DNA of 9,532 nt from an uncultured Blautia sp. (GTDB taxonomy: Bacteria; Bacillota; Clostridia; Lachnospirales; Lachnospiraceae), in assembly GCA_946629475.1 (NCBI GenBank), contig CAMOXX010000096.1, positions 1 through 9,532 on the forward strand, written 5' to 3'. Position numbers and translations under genes: made by a program. Below the pieces are notes generated by a model, which worked only from the letters and a program-made list of their open reading frames with translations, searched no databases and was not told the DNA's origin. Of the stretch, positions 1 through 7,226 are shown in pieces. The first letter of the stretch is position 1. Each line of letters starts with the position of its first letter.

Positions 1-1458
1 TCCCTTGCCAAACGGCTCCAGCATACCGATCTCCTGAATCAGCTTTCTGCTGAGGTAGCCGAGCGGTACTGCCGCGTCAATCACGGTCTTTGGCGTCAGC
101 AGTTCCTCTGTCAGAGCACACTGTTCATTGATCCGGCGGCGGAATTCTCCGATTTTGTCCTCGTCAATAGACAAGCCGGCCGCCATCGCATGTCCTCCGA
201 ACTGCAGGAAAAGATCGCTGCATTTTGTCATCTCATCGTACATGGAATAGCCTTCAATAGAGCGGCCGCTGCCTTTCGCGCTGTCCTGCCCTCTTGTTAG
301 GATAAACGCCGGCCGGTAATATTTTTCCCGGATCCTTCCTGCTATGATCCCCGCAAGGCTCTCATGGCACTCCGGGAGAAAAATCACCAGGACTTTATCC
401 TTTAAAAGTCCTTTTTCCTCGACCATCTGAATGGCAAGCTCTGTTCCTTCCTCCGTCAGAGCCTTCCTGCTCGCATTCATGTTGAAGAGATCTCCTGCAA
501 GCTTTTCTGCCTCATCGGAAGTTTCTGCGTCCAGCAGAGCCAGGGAACGGGCTGCCGTGTCCAGTCTTCCGCTCGCATTGATGCAGGGGCCCAGAACAAA
601 GCCGATATGATAGGCTGTGATCCGGCTGTCCTCCAGTCCGCAGACCCGAAGGAGCGAACGGAGTCCTTTGTTCTCTGTCCTCGGAAGCCTTTTCAGGCCT
701 TCACGCACAAGGATACGGTTCTCCCCCTGAAGCTCCATAATATCGCCCACCGTAGCAATCGCGGCAACCTCGGTCAGACGGTCCAGCACTTGTTTGTCCA
801 GGCCCATCCTGTCGTAGAGCACCTGCATCGTCTTCAGCGCAACCACAGCCCCGCAGATGCCGCTGTTGGGATACAGGCAGTCAATCTGCTTTGGATTGAC
901 GACAGCATCCGCCGGCGGAACAATGTACTTCCTGTTTCCATCCGCCTCCTCATAGGGCACTTCGTGATGGTCTGTCACAATCACCGTGATGCCTGCTTTT
1001 TTTGCCCTCGCTATCTCTGAGAACGCCGCGATACCATTGTCACAGGTGATAATGGTATCCACGCGGTCTTCAATCGCTCTGTCAATCAGATGGTCATGAA
1101 TGCCATAGCCGTCCAGAACCCTGTCAGGAATGTACCAGTCCACTGCCGCCCCTGCATGGTCCAGGGATTTTTTCAGGATAAAGGTAGCCGAAACACCATC
1201 AATGTCATAATCTCCCAGAATCCGGATCTTCTTCCCTTCCGTTATTTTCTGTTCCAGTATTTCAGCCGCCCTGTCAGCATCCTTCAAAAGGTGGGGCGAA
1301 GGGAGATCATCGAGCGTTCCTTCCAGATACTGCCGGATATCCTCATCATTTATGATATCCCGGTTCCGAATCAGCCGCGCAGTCACGGGGTCAATCCCAT
1401 ATTTCGCTGCAATCGACTGAAAATCAGCCCTCTTTGCCGACACAACCCATCTGGCCAT
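1..1458 (-). CDS. recJ: Single-stranded-DNA-specific 5'-3' exonuclease RecJ (3' end cut by window)
   Basis: RecJ degrades single-stranded DNA 5' to 3' in recombinational and mismatch repair in the cytoplasm. The first 486 residues are visible and in frame to the window edge; clostridial RecJ is usually about 560-600 residues, so the C-terminal OB-fold region is missing here. The N-terminal DHH phosphoesterase motifs are complete: LGDYDIDG at about 81-88 (metal-binding aspartates), TCDNG at 138-142 and TDHHE at 162-166. The DHHA1 part shows CHESLAGIIAGRIRE at about 364-378, KGSGRS at 395-400 and GGHAMAAG at 421-428. The start MARWVVSAK has an AAGGAG ribosome binding site 8 nt upstream. It is the last visible gene of the leftward operon, 95 nt after secDF. 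Identity is firm; the C-terminus cannot be judged. Confidence 0.96.
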   Translation of the reverse strand, partial: MARWVVSAKRADFQSIAAKYGIDPVTARLIRNRDIINDEDIRQYLEGTLDDLPSPHLLKDADRAAEILEQKITEGKKIRILGDYDIDGVSATFILKKSLDHAGAAVDWYIPDRVLDGYGIHDHLIDRAIEDRVDTIITCDNGIAAFSEIARAKKAGITVIVTDHHEVPYEEADGNRKYIVPPADAVVNPKQIDCLYPNSGICGAVVALKTMQVLYDRMGLDKQVLDRLTEVAAIATVGDIMELQGENRILVREGLKRLPRTENKGLRSLLRVCGLEDSRITAYHIGFVLGPCINASGRLDTAARSLALLDAETSDEAEKLAGDLFNMNASRKALTEEGTELAIQMVEEKGLLKDKVLVIFLPECHESLAGIIAGRIREKYYRPAFILTRGQDSAKGSGRSIEGYSMYDEMTKCSDLFLQFGGHAMAAGLSIDEDKIGEFRRRINEQCALTEELLTPKTVIDAAVPLGYLSRKLIQEIGMLEPFGKG

Positions 1459-1475
1459 AACATAGTCTCCTTATA

Positions 1476-1510
1476 ATCAGAACCCGGGAGCACTGCACCC
1501 GGGTCCTGAT
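1476..1510 (-). promoter_or_regulatory. Strong hairpin between secDF and recJ
   Basis: In the leftward transcript this stretch folds into a 13-bp stem: ATCAG, one G-U pair, then ACCCGGG, pairing across a 9-nt loop. It lies between the secDF stop and the recJ ribosome binding site, which begins only a few bases downstream. No run of U follows, so a simple intrinsic terminator is unlikely. It could be an RNA-processing or mRNA-stabilising hairpin, or could lower recJ output. The pairing is seen directly; the function is inferred. Confidence 0.5.
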
Positions 1511-1553
1511 ATTGCCACATATCTTTATTCCTTTTTGTATCTGTTCTGAACAG

Positions 1554-3962
1554 TTACTCCTGTTTTTCATTTGCCGCTTCCGCTTCGCGCGCCAGCCTCT
1601 CCTGTACACGCTTGCGGTTTTTCTTCTTCGGTTCCTTCGGACCGTTTCCGCCGGCAGTGCTGCCTGCAGATACAGATGCGGATGCTTTTGCTGCCGCCTG
1701 CTTAGCCGGAGCCGAAGCTTTTCCCGCAGTTTCCTTAGAAGCGCCGATATGTCTCTTCATAACATACCACAGCGCGCCTGTAATACAGATCGAAGAATAT
1801 GCACCGACAATAATACCCACCATCAGCGGAGCCGCAAACTCACGGATCGATGACACACCGAAAATGAACAGTACAGCGACCATCACGAATGTCGTGAGAG
1901 AAGTGTAAATGCTTCGTGTCAGCGTCTCGGTGATACTGGCATTCACGATATCGTCAAGTGTCTCCGAATCATCGCGGCCATGCAGATGCTCACGGATACG
2001 GTCAAAGATAACGATTGTCGCGTTGATCGAATAACCGACGATGGTAAGCATACACGCGATAAAGGTATTGCCCACCGATACTCTTGCAATTGCATAGAAT
2101 GTAAGAACTACCAGGACATCATGAAGCAGGGCAAGTACAGCGCTGCTCGCAAAGCGGATGTCCTTGAACCGGAACCAGATATAGAGGAGCATGCAGATTG
2201 TTGCAACGACAACCGCCATGATAGCGTCGTTCCGCATTTCCTGGCTGACCGTTGCGCTGATGCTCTCGGCCTGGATCAGATCCTTGTCCACTGAAAATTC
2301 ATCAATCAGAGCCTGGTTTAAAGCTTCACGCTCATCGAGCGACAGAGACCTTGTTTTAATAATAACCTGGTCTGTGCCTACAACCTTTGTTGTCTGGACA
2401 TTCTTGTCGCCGGTCACCTTTTCAACAATCGGGACAACCTTGGAATCGATCTCCGCCAGGTCAAGATTCTCATTGAAGGTAACATTGGTAGCAGTACCGC
2501 CCGAAAACTCAAGGCTGTAGTTGAGTGCCTTGTTTCCTGCGCCGCTGTTGATCATCATGGCAGCGGGACCTGCAAGAATCAGGATGATCGAAATAATAAA
2601 GAAAACTTTTCTCTTTCCGAGGAAGTTGATGCTTTCTCTCTTCTTAGCTTTTCCGTAGAACTTCACGTCACGGACACCGACCGCGTAAACAGCGTTTACA
2701 ACCAGCCGGGATACAACCAGCGCGGTGAACATCGAAACGATGATGCCCAGAGCCAGCGTATAGGCAAAGCCTTTTACAGTACCGGAGCCCAGTCTCATCA
2801 GAACTACGGCTGCGATAAGGGTTGTAATATTGCCATCGAAGATTGCCGAGAAAGCCTTGCTGAATCCGGCTTTGATGGCGGTGTTCACCGTCTGCCCGGC
2901 TGTAATTTCCTCCCTGATACGAGCGTAAATAATGACGTTCGCGTCAACCGCCATACCGATACCGAGGATGATACCTGCGATACCCGGCAGGGTAAGGGTA
3001 ATATCAAACGCATTGATCAGAATGAGGATCAAAGTCGTGTAAAGAACCAGTGCCACGGATGCAATAATACCAGGCACACGGTAAGCAATGATCATGATCA
3101 GCATAACGATGATCAGACCGATAACAGCTGCTTTTAAGGAAGTCGCGATAGCTTCGACACCAAGCTGTGCGGCAACCACGTTGGAACGCAGCTCCTGAAG
3201 CTCAAGGCTGAGGGAACCGATACGGATATAGGATGCCAGATTCTGAGCTTCCTCAACGCTGCTCATTCCTGTAATCTGGGCACTTCCGCCGCCGATCGCC
3301 TCATTGACGCGGGGTGCGCTCAAAATTCCATTGTCGTATACGATCGCAATCTGTTTTCCGACATTCCGCTCCGTCGCATCGGCGAATTTTGTTTTTCCAT
3401 CATCAGTCAGGGTAAGGCTGACGACATACTCCCTGGTGCTGTTGTTGTTCGTCTGAATCGCTCCGCCCTGCGCATCCGCCACATCGGTACCATCGAGCAC
3501 TACAGAGCCGGCTTCGCGAATTTCATCCAGCGTACGGTCGAGCGCGTAATCGCCGATCGAAGCATTATAGGAGAAGTTCGAATTGCCTTCCTCATCCGTC
3601 TGCTCAATAAAGCACAGGGAACCTGGTTTTCCAAGATCCTCAAGGATAGAGTTTGCATCAGTCACACCCGGAATCTCAACATTGATACGGTTGGTTCCTT
3701 CTCTGTAGACCTGTGCTTCCGTACTGTACTGTTCTACACGCTTCTGCAGCTTGTAGATCGTATCGCTCATATCCTCGCCGCTGGGATTGCTCTCTGTTGT
3801 CTCATAAGTAATACTGACACCGCCGGAGAGATCCAGGCCGGTCTTGATGTTTCTCGCCGCACCGCTCTTATCTGACCCAAGCCCTACTGCTGCCGTATAG
3901 CAGAGAAAGGCGGTAATCAGAACCGTAATCAGCAGTACTGCAATACCTCTGCTTTTCTTCAT
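1554..3962 (-). CDS. secDF: Fused protein-export membrane protein SecDF
   Basis: SecDF uses the ion gradient to help SecYEG pull proteins across the cytoplasmic membrane. At 802 residues it holds both SecD and SecF, as in other Firmicutes with a fused protein. SecD half: first membrane helix at about 6-27, GLDLSGGVSI at 42-51, the extracytoplasmic P1 domain to about 265, and helices from about 275 to 430 with the signature GMAVDANV at 336-343. SecF half: first helix at about 452-471, LEFSGGT at 484-490, and helices from about 578 to 735 with VGYSINATIVIFDRIRE at 642-658. The tail from about 740 is low-complexity, rich in Ala and Lys, and cytoplasmic. The start ATG has AAGGG 7 nt upstream. It lies 98 nt after scfB and 95 nt before recJ. 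Confidence 0.97.
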   Translation of the reverse strand: MKKSRGIAVLLITVLITAFLCYTAAVGLGSDKSGAARNIKTGLDLSGGVSITYETTESNPSGEDMSDTIYKLQKRVEQYSTEAQVYREGTNRINVEIPGVTDANSILEDLGKPGSLCFIEQTDEEGNSNFSYNASIGDYALDRTLDEIREAGSVVLDGTDVADAQGGAIQTNNNSTREYVVSLTLTDDGKTKFADATERNVGKQIAIVYDNGILSAPRVNEAIGGGSAQITGMSSVEEAQNLASYIRIGSLSLELQELRSNVVAAQLGVEAIATSLKAAVIGLIIVMLIMIIAYRVPGIIASVALVLYTTLILILINAFDITLTLPGIAGIILGIGMAVDANVIIYARIREEITAGQTVNTAIKAGFSKAFSAIFDGNITTLIAAVVLMRLGSGTVKGFAYTLALGIIVSMFTALVVSRLVVNAVYAVGVRDVKFYGKAKKRESINFLGKRKVFFIISIILILAGPAAMMINSGAGNKALNYSLEFSGGTATNVTFNENLDLAEIDSKVVPIVEKVTGDKNVQTTKVVGTDQVIIKTRSLSLDEREALNQALIDEFSVDKDLIQAESISATVSQEMRNDAIMAVVVATICMLLYIWFRFKDIRFASSAVLALLHDVLVVLTFYAIARVSVGNTFIACMLTIVGYSINATIVIFDRIREHLHGRDDSETLDDIVNASITETLTRSIYTSLTTFVMVAVLFIFGVSSIREFAAPLMVGIIVGAYSSICITGALWYVMKRHIGASKETAGKASAPAKQAAAKASASVSAGSTAGGNGPKEPKKKNRKRVQERLAREAEAANEKQE

Positions 3963-4060
3963 TGCTTTTCCCTTCTTTAATCCTCAGTAATACCTTTGGC
4001 TCTTTGAACCTGTCATCAGGCAGCTTGATCATCTTGCCTGTCTTATTTCCCGACAGTTTC

Positions 4061-5425
4061 TTAGTCAGCAAGAGCCGCTTTGATCATGATGGCACACTCC
4101 ACGCGCTTGCGCTGAAGCTCGCATCCGATCCTGTAGTTTCCTGTTATTTGTCCGGTAAAGTGGCTGGCATTTGCCGCGCACCCGCCGCTGCAGTAAAACC
4201 TCGCAAAGCAGGAAGCGCATTCCGGTTTGGAATAAACATTGCATCTGCCAAACTCTTCACAGATTTCAGGGTGCAGGATACCCTCATCCACATTGCCCAG
4301 AAGGAATTTTTCCTCCCCTGCGAACTGATGGCAGGGATACAGATCCCCCCAGGGCGTAACAGCCAGATACTCCGTCCCCGAGCCGCACCCGCTGAGACGC
4401 TTATAGACACAGGGGCCTCCCGTCAGGTCAATCATGAAATGGAAAAAATTAAAGCCGCGTCCTTCCTTCTCCCTGCGGATCATTTCCTCAGCCAGGATAT
4501 CGTACTGTTCAAACAGTACCGGAAGGTCTTCCTCCGTAATAGCATACTGCTCATCCTTCGGAGCAACTACCGGTTCCACCGAGATCTGTTTAAAGCCCAG
4601 ATCCGCCAGATGCAGCACATCCGCCGCAAAGTCCGTATTAAAGTGCGTGTATGTTCCGCGCACATAATACCTTTCCTGATTGCGCTGCTCAGCAAATTTC
4701 CGGAATTTCGGAACAATCAGATCGTAGCTGCCGTGTCCTTTCCGGAACGGGCGCATTCTGTCGTGCACTTCCTTCCGGCCGTCGATGGAAAGAACAACAT
4801 TCCCCATCTCACGGTTGCAGAACTCCATGATCTCATCGTTCAAAAGCACTCCGTTCGTCGTCAGAGTGAAACGGAACTTCTTTCCGCATTCCTCCTCCCG
4901 GGATCTGCCATAAGCGACCAGCTGCTTAACCACATCCCAGTTCATCAGCGGTTCCCCGCCAAAAAAGTCGACTTCCAGGTTTACCCTGTTTCCGGAAGAC
5001 GCAATTAGAAAATCCAACGCCTTTTTCCCTGTTTCAAAAGGCATCAGCGCCCTGCGCCCATGATACTCCCCCTCTTCTGCAAAGCAGTATCTGCACGCCA
5101 GATTGCAGTCGTGAGCAACGTGGAGACAAAGAGCTTTAACAACTGTTTTCCTGCCTTCTGTAAAGGCATCAATCGCATCCCGGTAAATATCCTTTGTAAA
5201 AAGCATCCCCTGAGAGGCAAGCTCACGGCATTCCTCCACGGAAGTCCGTATTCCGGACGGCTCATAGCGATCGGACAGCTGACATACGATGCTCTCCGTA
5301 TCCTCTCCGCTCTCCAGAAGCGGCAGCACATCATAAGTTACATCATCAACCAGATGAATGGATCCACTGTTGATATCCAGAACAATATTCAGTCCATTGC
5401 TCCGATAGCGGTGAATCAGGCTCAT
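4061..5425 (-). CDS. scfB: SCIFF peptide maturase, radical SAM/SPASM thioether-forming enzyme
   Basis: This enzyme should cross-link the neighbouring six-cysteine peptide by joining a Cys sulfur to a Thr carbon using S-adenosylmethionine and iron-sulfur clusters (the CteB/Tte1186/ScfB family). With the chosen start it has 454 residues. The N-terminal ~90 residues resemble a peptide-recognition (RRE-like) domain. The radical SAM cluster motif CNLACRYC has cysteines at 107, 111 and 114, and GGEP at 156-159 is the SAM-binding motif. The SPASM region holds cysteines at about 339, 347, 365, 395, 403, 406, 412, 416 and 435 for auxiliary clusters, within CGSGTEYLAVTPWGDLYPC and CASCFARFYCSGGC. The start at 5425 (MSLIHRYRSNG) has GGAG 7 nt upstream. 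The ATG at 5443 would add six residues but has no ribosome binding site. It follows scfA by 119 nt. Confidence 0.95.
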   Translation of the reverse strand: MSLIHRYRSNGLNIVLDINSGSIHLVDDVTYDVLPLLESGEDTESIVCQLSDRYEPSGIRTSVEECRELASQGMLFTKDIYRDAIDAFTEGRKTVVKALCLHVAHDCNLACRYCFAEEGEYHGRRALMPFETGKKALDFLIASSGNRVNLEVDFFGGEPLMNWDVVKQLVAYGRSREEECGKKFRFTLTTNGVLLNDEIMEFCNREMGNVVLSIDGRKEVHDRMRPFRKGHGSYDLIVPKFRKFAEQRNQERYYVRGTYTHFNTDFAADVLHLADLGFKQISVEPVVAPKDEQYAITEEDLPVLFEQYDILAEEMIRREKEGRGFNFFHFMIDLTGGPCVYKRLSGCGSGTEYLAVTPWGDLYPCHQFAGEEKFLLGNVDEGILHPEICEEFGRCNVYSKPECASCFARFYCSGGCAANASHFTGQITGNYRIGCELQRKRVECAIMIKAALAD

Positions 5426-5470
5426 ATTTACACTCCGTTCCATGCCCGTAACGGGACAGTTGAATTGCTA

Positions 5471-5498
5471 AGACCCCGCAGCAATCTGCGGGGCCTCA
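5471..5498 (-). terminator. GC-rich hairpin between scfA and scfB, possible leaky terminator or processing site
   Basis: The transcript forms a perfect 8-bp stem CCCCGCAG/CTGCGGGG with a 4-nt loop. Two further Watson-Crick and two G-U pairs extend it to 12 bp. The bases after it (TTAGCAATTC) are only mildly U-rich, so termination would be incomplete. Placed after the precursor gene and before its enzyme, it could yield more peptide mRNA than maturase mRNA, as is common in RiPP operons. The stem is seen directly; its role is inferred. Confidence 0.55.
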
Positions 5499-5544
5499 GG
5501 CCTGCGCTCCACGTCAGACGAAATGAAATCCGCCTGTGATTTAC

Positions 5545-5685
5545 TTATTTATGTTCGCAGCTCTGGTTTCCTACAGTGCAGGAAGTTTTGCAGGCTGACT
5601 GGCAGGATGTCTGGCACTCGCCGCATCCACCCTTTTTTACGGTGTTCTGCAGGTTCTTCGTGTTAAGCGTCCTGATATGCTCCAT
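5545..5685 (-). CDS. scfA: SCIFF (six-cysteines-in-forty-five) ranthipeptide precursor
   Basis: This small gene encodes 46 residues, beginning MEHIRTLNTKNLQNTVKKGG (leader) and followed by a cysteine-rich core. The cysteines are at 21, 24, 28, 32, 36 and 43, matching the SCIFF family in length, cysteine number and conserved leader. In the homologue studied biochemically (Tte1186a), the maturase links Cys32 to Thr37; both residues are present at the same positions here. The product should be a thioether-bridged ranthipeptide. Its role in the cell is not settled; signalling has been suggested in clostridia. An excellent ribosome binding site (GAGGAGGAAA) lies about 8 nt before the ATG. It heads the operon, directly upstream of its maturase, with its own promoter. 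Confidence 0.96.
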   Translation of the reverse strand: MEHIRTLNTKNLQNTVKKGGCGECQTSCQSACKTSCTVGNQSCEHK

Positions 5686-5721
5686 TACTTTTTCCTCCTC
5701 TTCTAAATAGTCGCTCCCGTA

Positions 5722-5750
5722 AGTATATCACAGCAGTTCCTATTTTAAAA
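5722..5750 (-). promoter_or_regulatory. Extended -10 promoter upstream of scfA
   Basis: On the minus strand TGATATACT gives an extended -10 element (TATACT at 5722-5727, TG motif at 5729-5730). The -35 position 17 nt upstream is a weak TTTTAA (5745-5750) in an A/T-rich stretch. It would give a leader of about 30 nt before scfA. It probably drives the whole scfA-scfB-secDF-recJ unit. Confidence 0.6.
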
Positions 5751-5812
5751 GAGTTTTTTTACGAATGCAGAAGGAGAATACGGAAAGCAGCCCCGTTTTT
5801 CAGCAGACTGCC

Positions 5813-5841
5813 TTGATTATTCTCCTGTGTTCCCATATAAT
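5813..5841 (+). promoter_or_regulatory. Sigma-A type promoter for the CorC/HlyC-like gene
   Basis: TTGATT (-35, 5813-5818) and a perfect TATAAT (-10, 5836-5841) are separated by exactly 17 nt. Transcription would start near 5848, leaving a leader of about 68 nt. The promoter is divergent from the scfA promoter, with about 60 nt between the two -35 elements. Confidence 0.8.
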
Positions 5842-5898
5842 GATTAGGTCGCCAAAGTATGATTACGGAATGCACCGTTCATTTAATACATATATTTT

Positions 5899-5906
5899 GG
5901 GGGAGG
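5899..5906 (+). promoter_or_regulatory. Ribosome binding site that decides a TTG start
   Basis: GGGGGAGG ends 9 nt before the TTG at 5916. The in-frame ATG at 5859 lies upstream of this site, and the next in-frame ATG at 5934 is 27 nt downstream of it. This makes TTG the best-supported start of the CorC/HlyC-like gene. Confidence 0.7.
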
Positions 5907-5915
5907 TATCTTCTT

Positions 5916-7181
5916 TTGTCTGCCGGAACCGCCATGGATTTTACTGTAATCGTAATCCTTATCATGCTTTCCGCTTTCTTTTCCTCCGCGGAGACTGCGC
6001 TCACCACGGTCAATCCGATCCGCATCCGCACTCTCAGCGAAGAAGGAAACAAGCGGGCAGCCCTTCTCTGCAAAATCATCGAAAATCCAGCGAAAATGCT
6101 CAGCACGATACTGATCGGGAACAATATCGTAAATATGGCCGTATCGGCACTCACAACTACTGTGACCATCAGAATACTGGGGAATGCTTTTGTCGGGGCT
6201 GCCACAGGAATCCTCACGCTTTTTATTCTGCTTTTCGGCGAAATCACTCCAAAAACGCTGGCAAAGACACATTCCGAACGGACAGCCCTGGCCTATGCCC
6301 CCATTATCCGCGTGAACATGATTATCCTCACGCCGCTGATCTTTATCATCGACCAGCTGGAGCATCTTGTCATGCGTATCCTGCATGTTGACCCGAATGC
6401 CCGTGAGAATGTCATGACAGAAGGCGAACTCCGAACTCTGGTGAATGTTGGCCAGGAGGACGGGGCCATCGAAAAAGAAGAAAAGCAGATGATCTACAAT
6501 GTCTTTGATTTCGGGGATTCCACCGCCAGCGATGTGATGGTTCCCCGAATCGATATGGACTTTGTGGAAGTGAACGCAACCCGCAGCCAGCTTCTCGAAG
6601 TTTTTCAGAAGCATCGTCATACACGTTTTCCGGTATATGAAGATTCCACAGACAATGTCATTGGAACTATAAATATGAAAGATCTGATTCTGGATTCTTC
6701 TGCCGGAGAGCTGTCGATCCGCACGATTCTGAGGGAGCCCTACTTTACTTATGAGCATAAATCCACAGCAGATCTTCTGCTGGAAATGAGAAAGGCCTCC
6801 GTAAATCTCGCAATCGTACTCGACGAATACGGATCCACCGCAGGCCTTGTAACTCTGGAAGATCTCCTGGAAGAAATCGTCGGAGAAATCCGTGATGAGT
6901 ATGATGAGGATGAAGAGGAAAGCCTGCAGGTCATCGTTCCCGGAAAAGAATACATTGCATCCGGCTCTGCCCGGCTTGATGATATCAATGAAGCCCTGCA
7001 GCTTTCTCTTCATTCTAATGAAAATGATTCAATCGGCGGTTATATAATTGAAAAGCTTGATTCGCTCCCTGCCTTCGGGCAGGAGCTCAGCCTGCCTGAA
7101 GGCGGGCGTCTGGTTGTTGATGAGCTCGACCGGAACCGTATCAAAACTGTACATATCTGGCTGCCGGATGACAGATCGTAA
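5916..7181 (+). CDS. CNNM/CBS-domain membrane protein of the CorC/HlyC family
   Basis: The predicted product has 421 residues and the standard three-part architecture. A CNNM (DUF21) membrane domain spans about 5-160, starting with a hydrophobic helix followed by SSAETALTTVN, and carries GEITPKTLAKTHS at 108-120. A CBS pair lies at about 207-325, with MVPRID at 208-213, FPVYEDSTDNVIGTINMKDL at 238-257 and VLDEYGSTAGLVTLEDLLEE at 301-320. A CorC/HlyC C-terminal domain lies at about 336-415. Relatives such as S. aureus MpfA and B. subtilis YhdP/YugS act in magnesium efflux or tolerance; the 'hemolysin' label is historical. It is a single-gene unit under its own promoter, convergent with the DUF5688-like gene. 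The exact ion and direction of transport here are inferred. Confidence 0.93.
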   Translation: MSAGTAMDFTVIVILIMLSAFFSSAETALTTVNPIRIRTLSEEGNKRAALLCKIIENPAKMLSTILIGNNIVNMAVSALTTTVTIRILGNAFVGAATGILTLFILLFGEITPKTLAKTHSERTALAYAPIIRVNMIILTPLIFIIDQLEHLVMRILHVDPNARENVMTEGELRTLVNVGQEDGAIEKEEKQMIYNVFDFGDSTASDVMVPRIDMDFVEVNATRSQLLEVFQKHRHTRFPVYEDSTDNVIGTINMKDLILDSSAGELSIRTILREPYFTYEHKSTADLLLEMRKASVNLAIVLDEYGSTAGLVTLEDLLEEIVGEIRDEYDEDEEESLQVIVPGKEYIASGSARLDDINEALQLSLHSNENDSIGGYIIEKLDSLPAFGQELSLPEGGRLVVDELDRNRIKTVHIWLPDDRS

Positions 7182-7226
7182 TACACTGCGTCGGTTCAGT
7201 TTTCTGGTTGGGCAGATAAGCCGCTC

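Noticed and set aside
4017..4040. CAGGCA/TGCCTG hairpin between scfB and secDF
   Set aside because: It has only 6 bp with a 12-nt loop and no U-run; too weak to call a terminator.
3868..4071. 67-codon frame on the minus strand bridging scfB and secDF, starting at TTG
   Set aside because: It overlaps secDF by 95 nt in another frame, has a rare start without a clear ribosome binding site, and its overlapping part is a frame-shifted reading of the SecDF N-terminus.
3962..5008. Long open frame (348 codons) on the plus strand opposite scfB
   Set aside because: It is antisense to a well-supported radical SAM gene, and the translation shows no recognisable domain.
5842..5915. Magnesium-sensing M-box riboswitch before the CorC/HlyC-like gene
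   Set aside because: The leader is only about 68 nt, far shorter than an M-box, and contains only a tiny ACGG/CCGT stem.
5883..7013. Long open frame (376 codons) on the minus strand opposite the CorC/HlyC-like gene
   Set aside because: It is the antisense of a clear family protein, its translation is rich in Cys, His and Arg without domain motifs, and it has no matching promoter or ribosome binding site.
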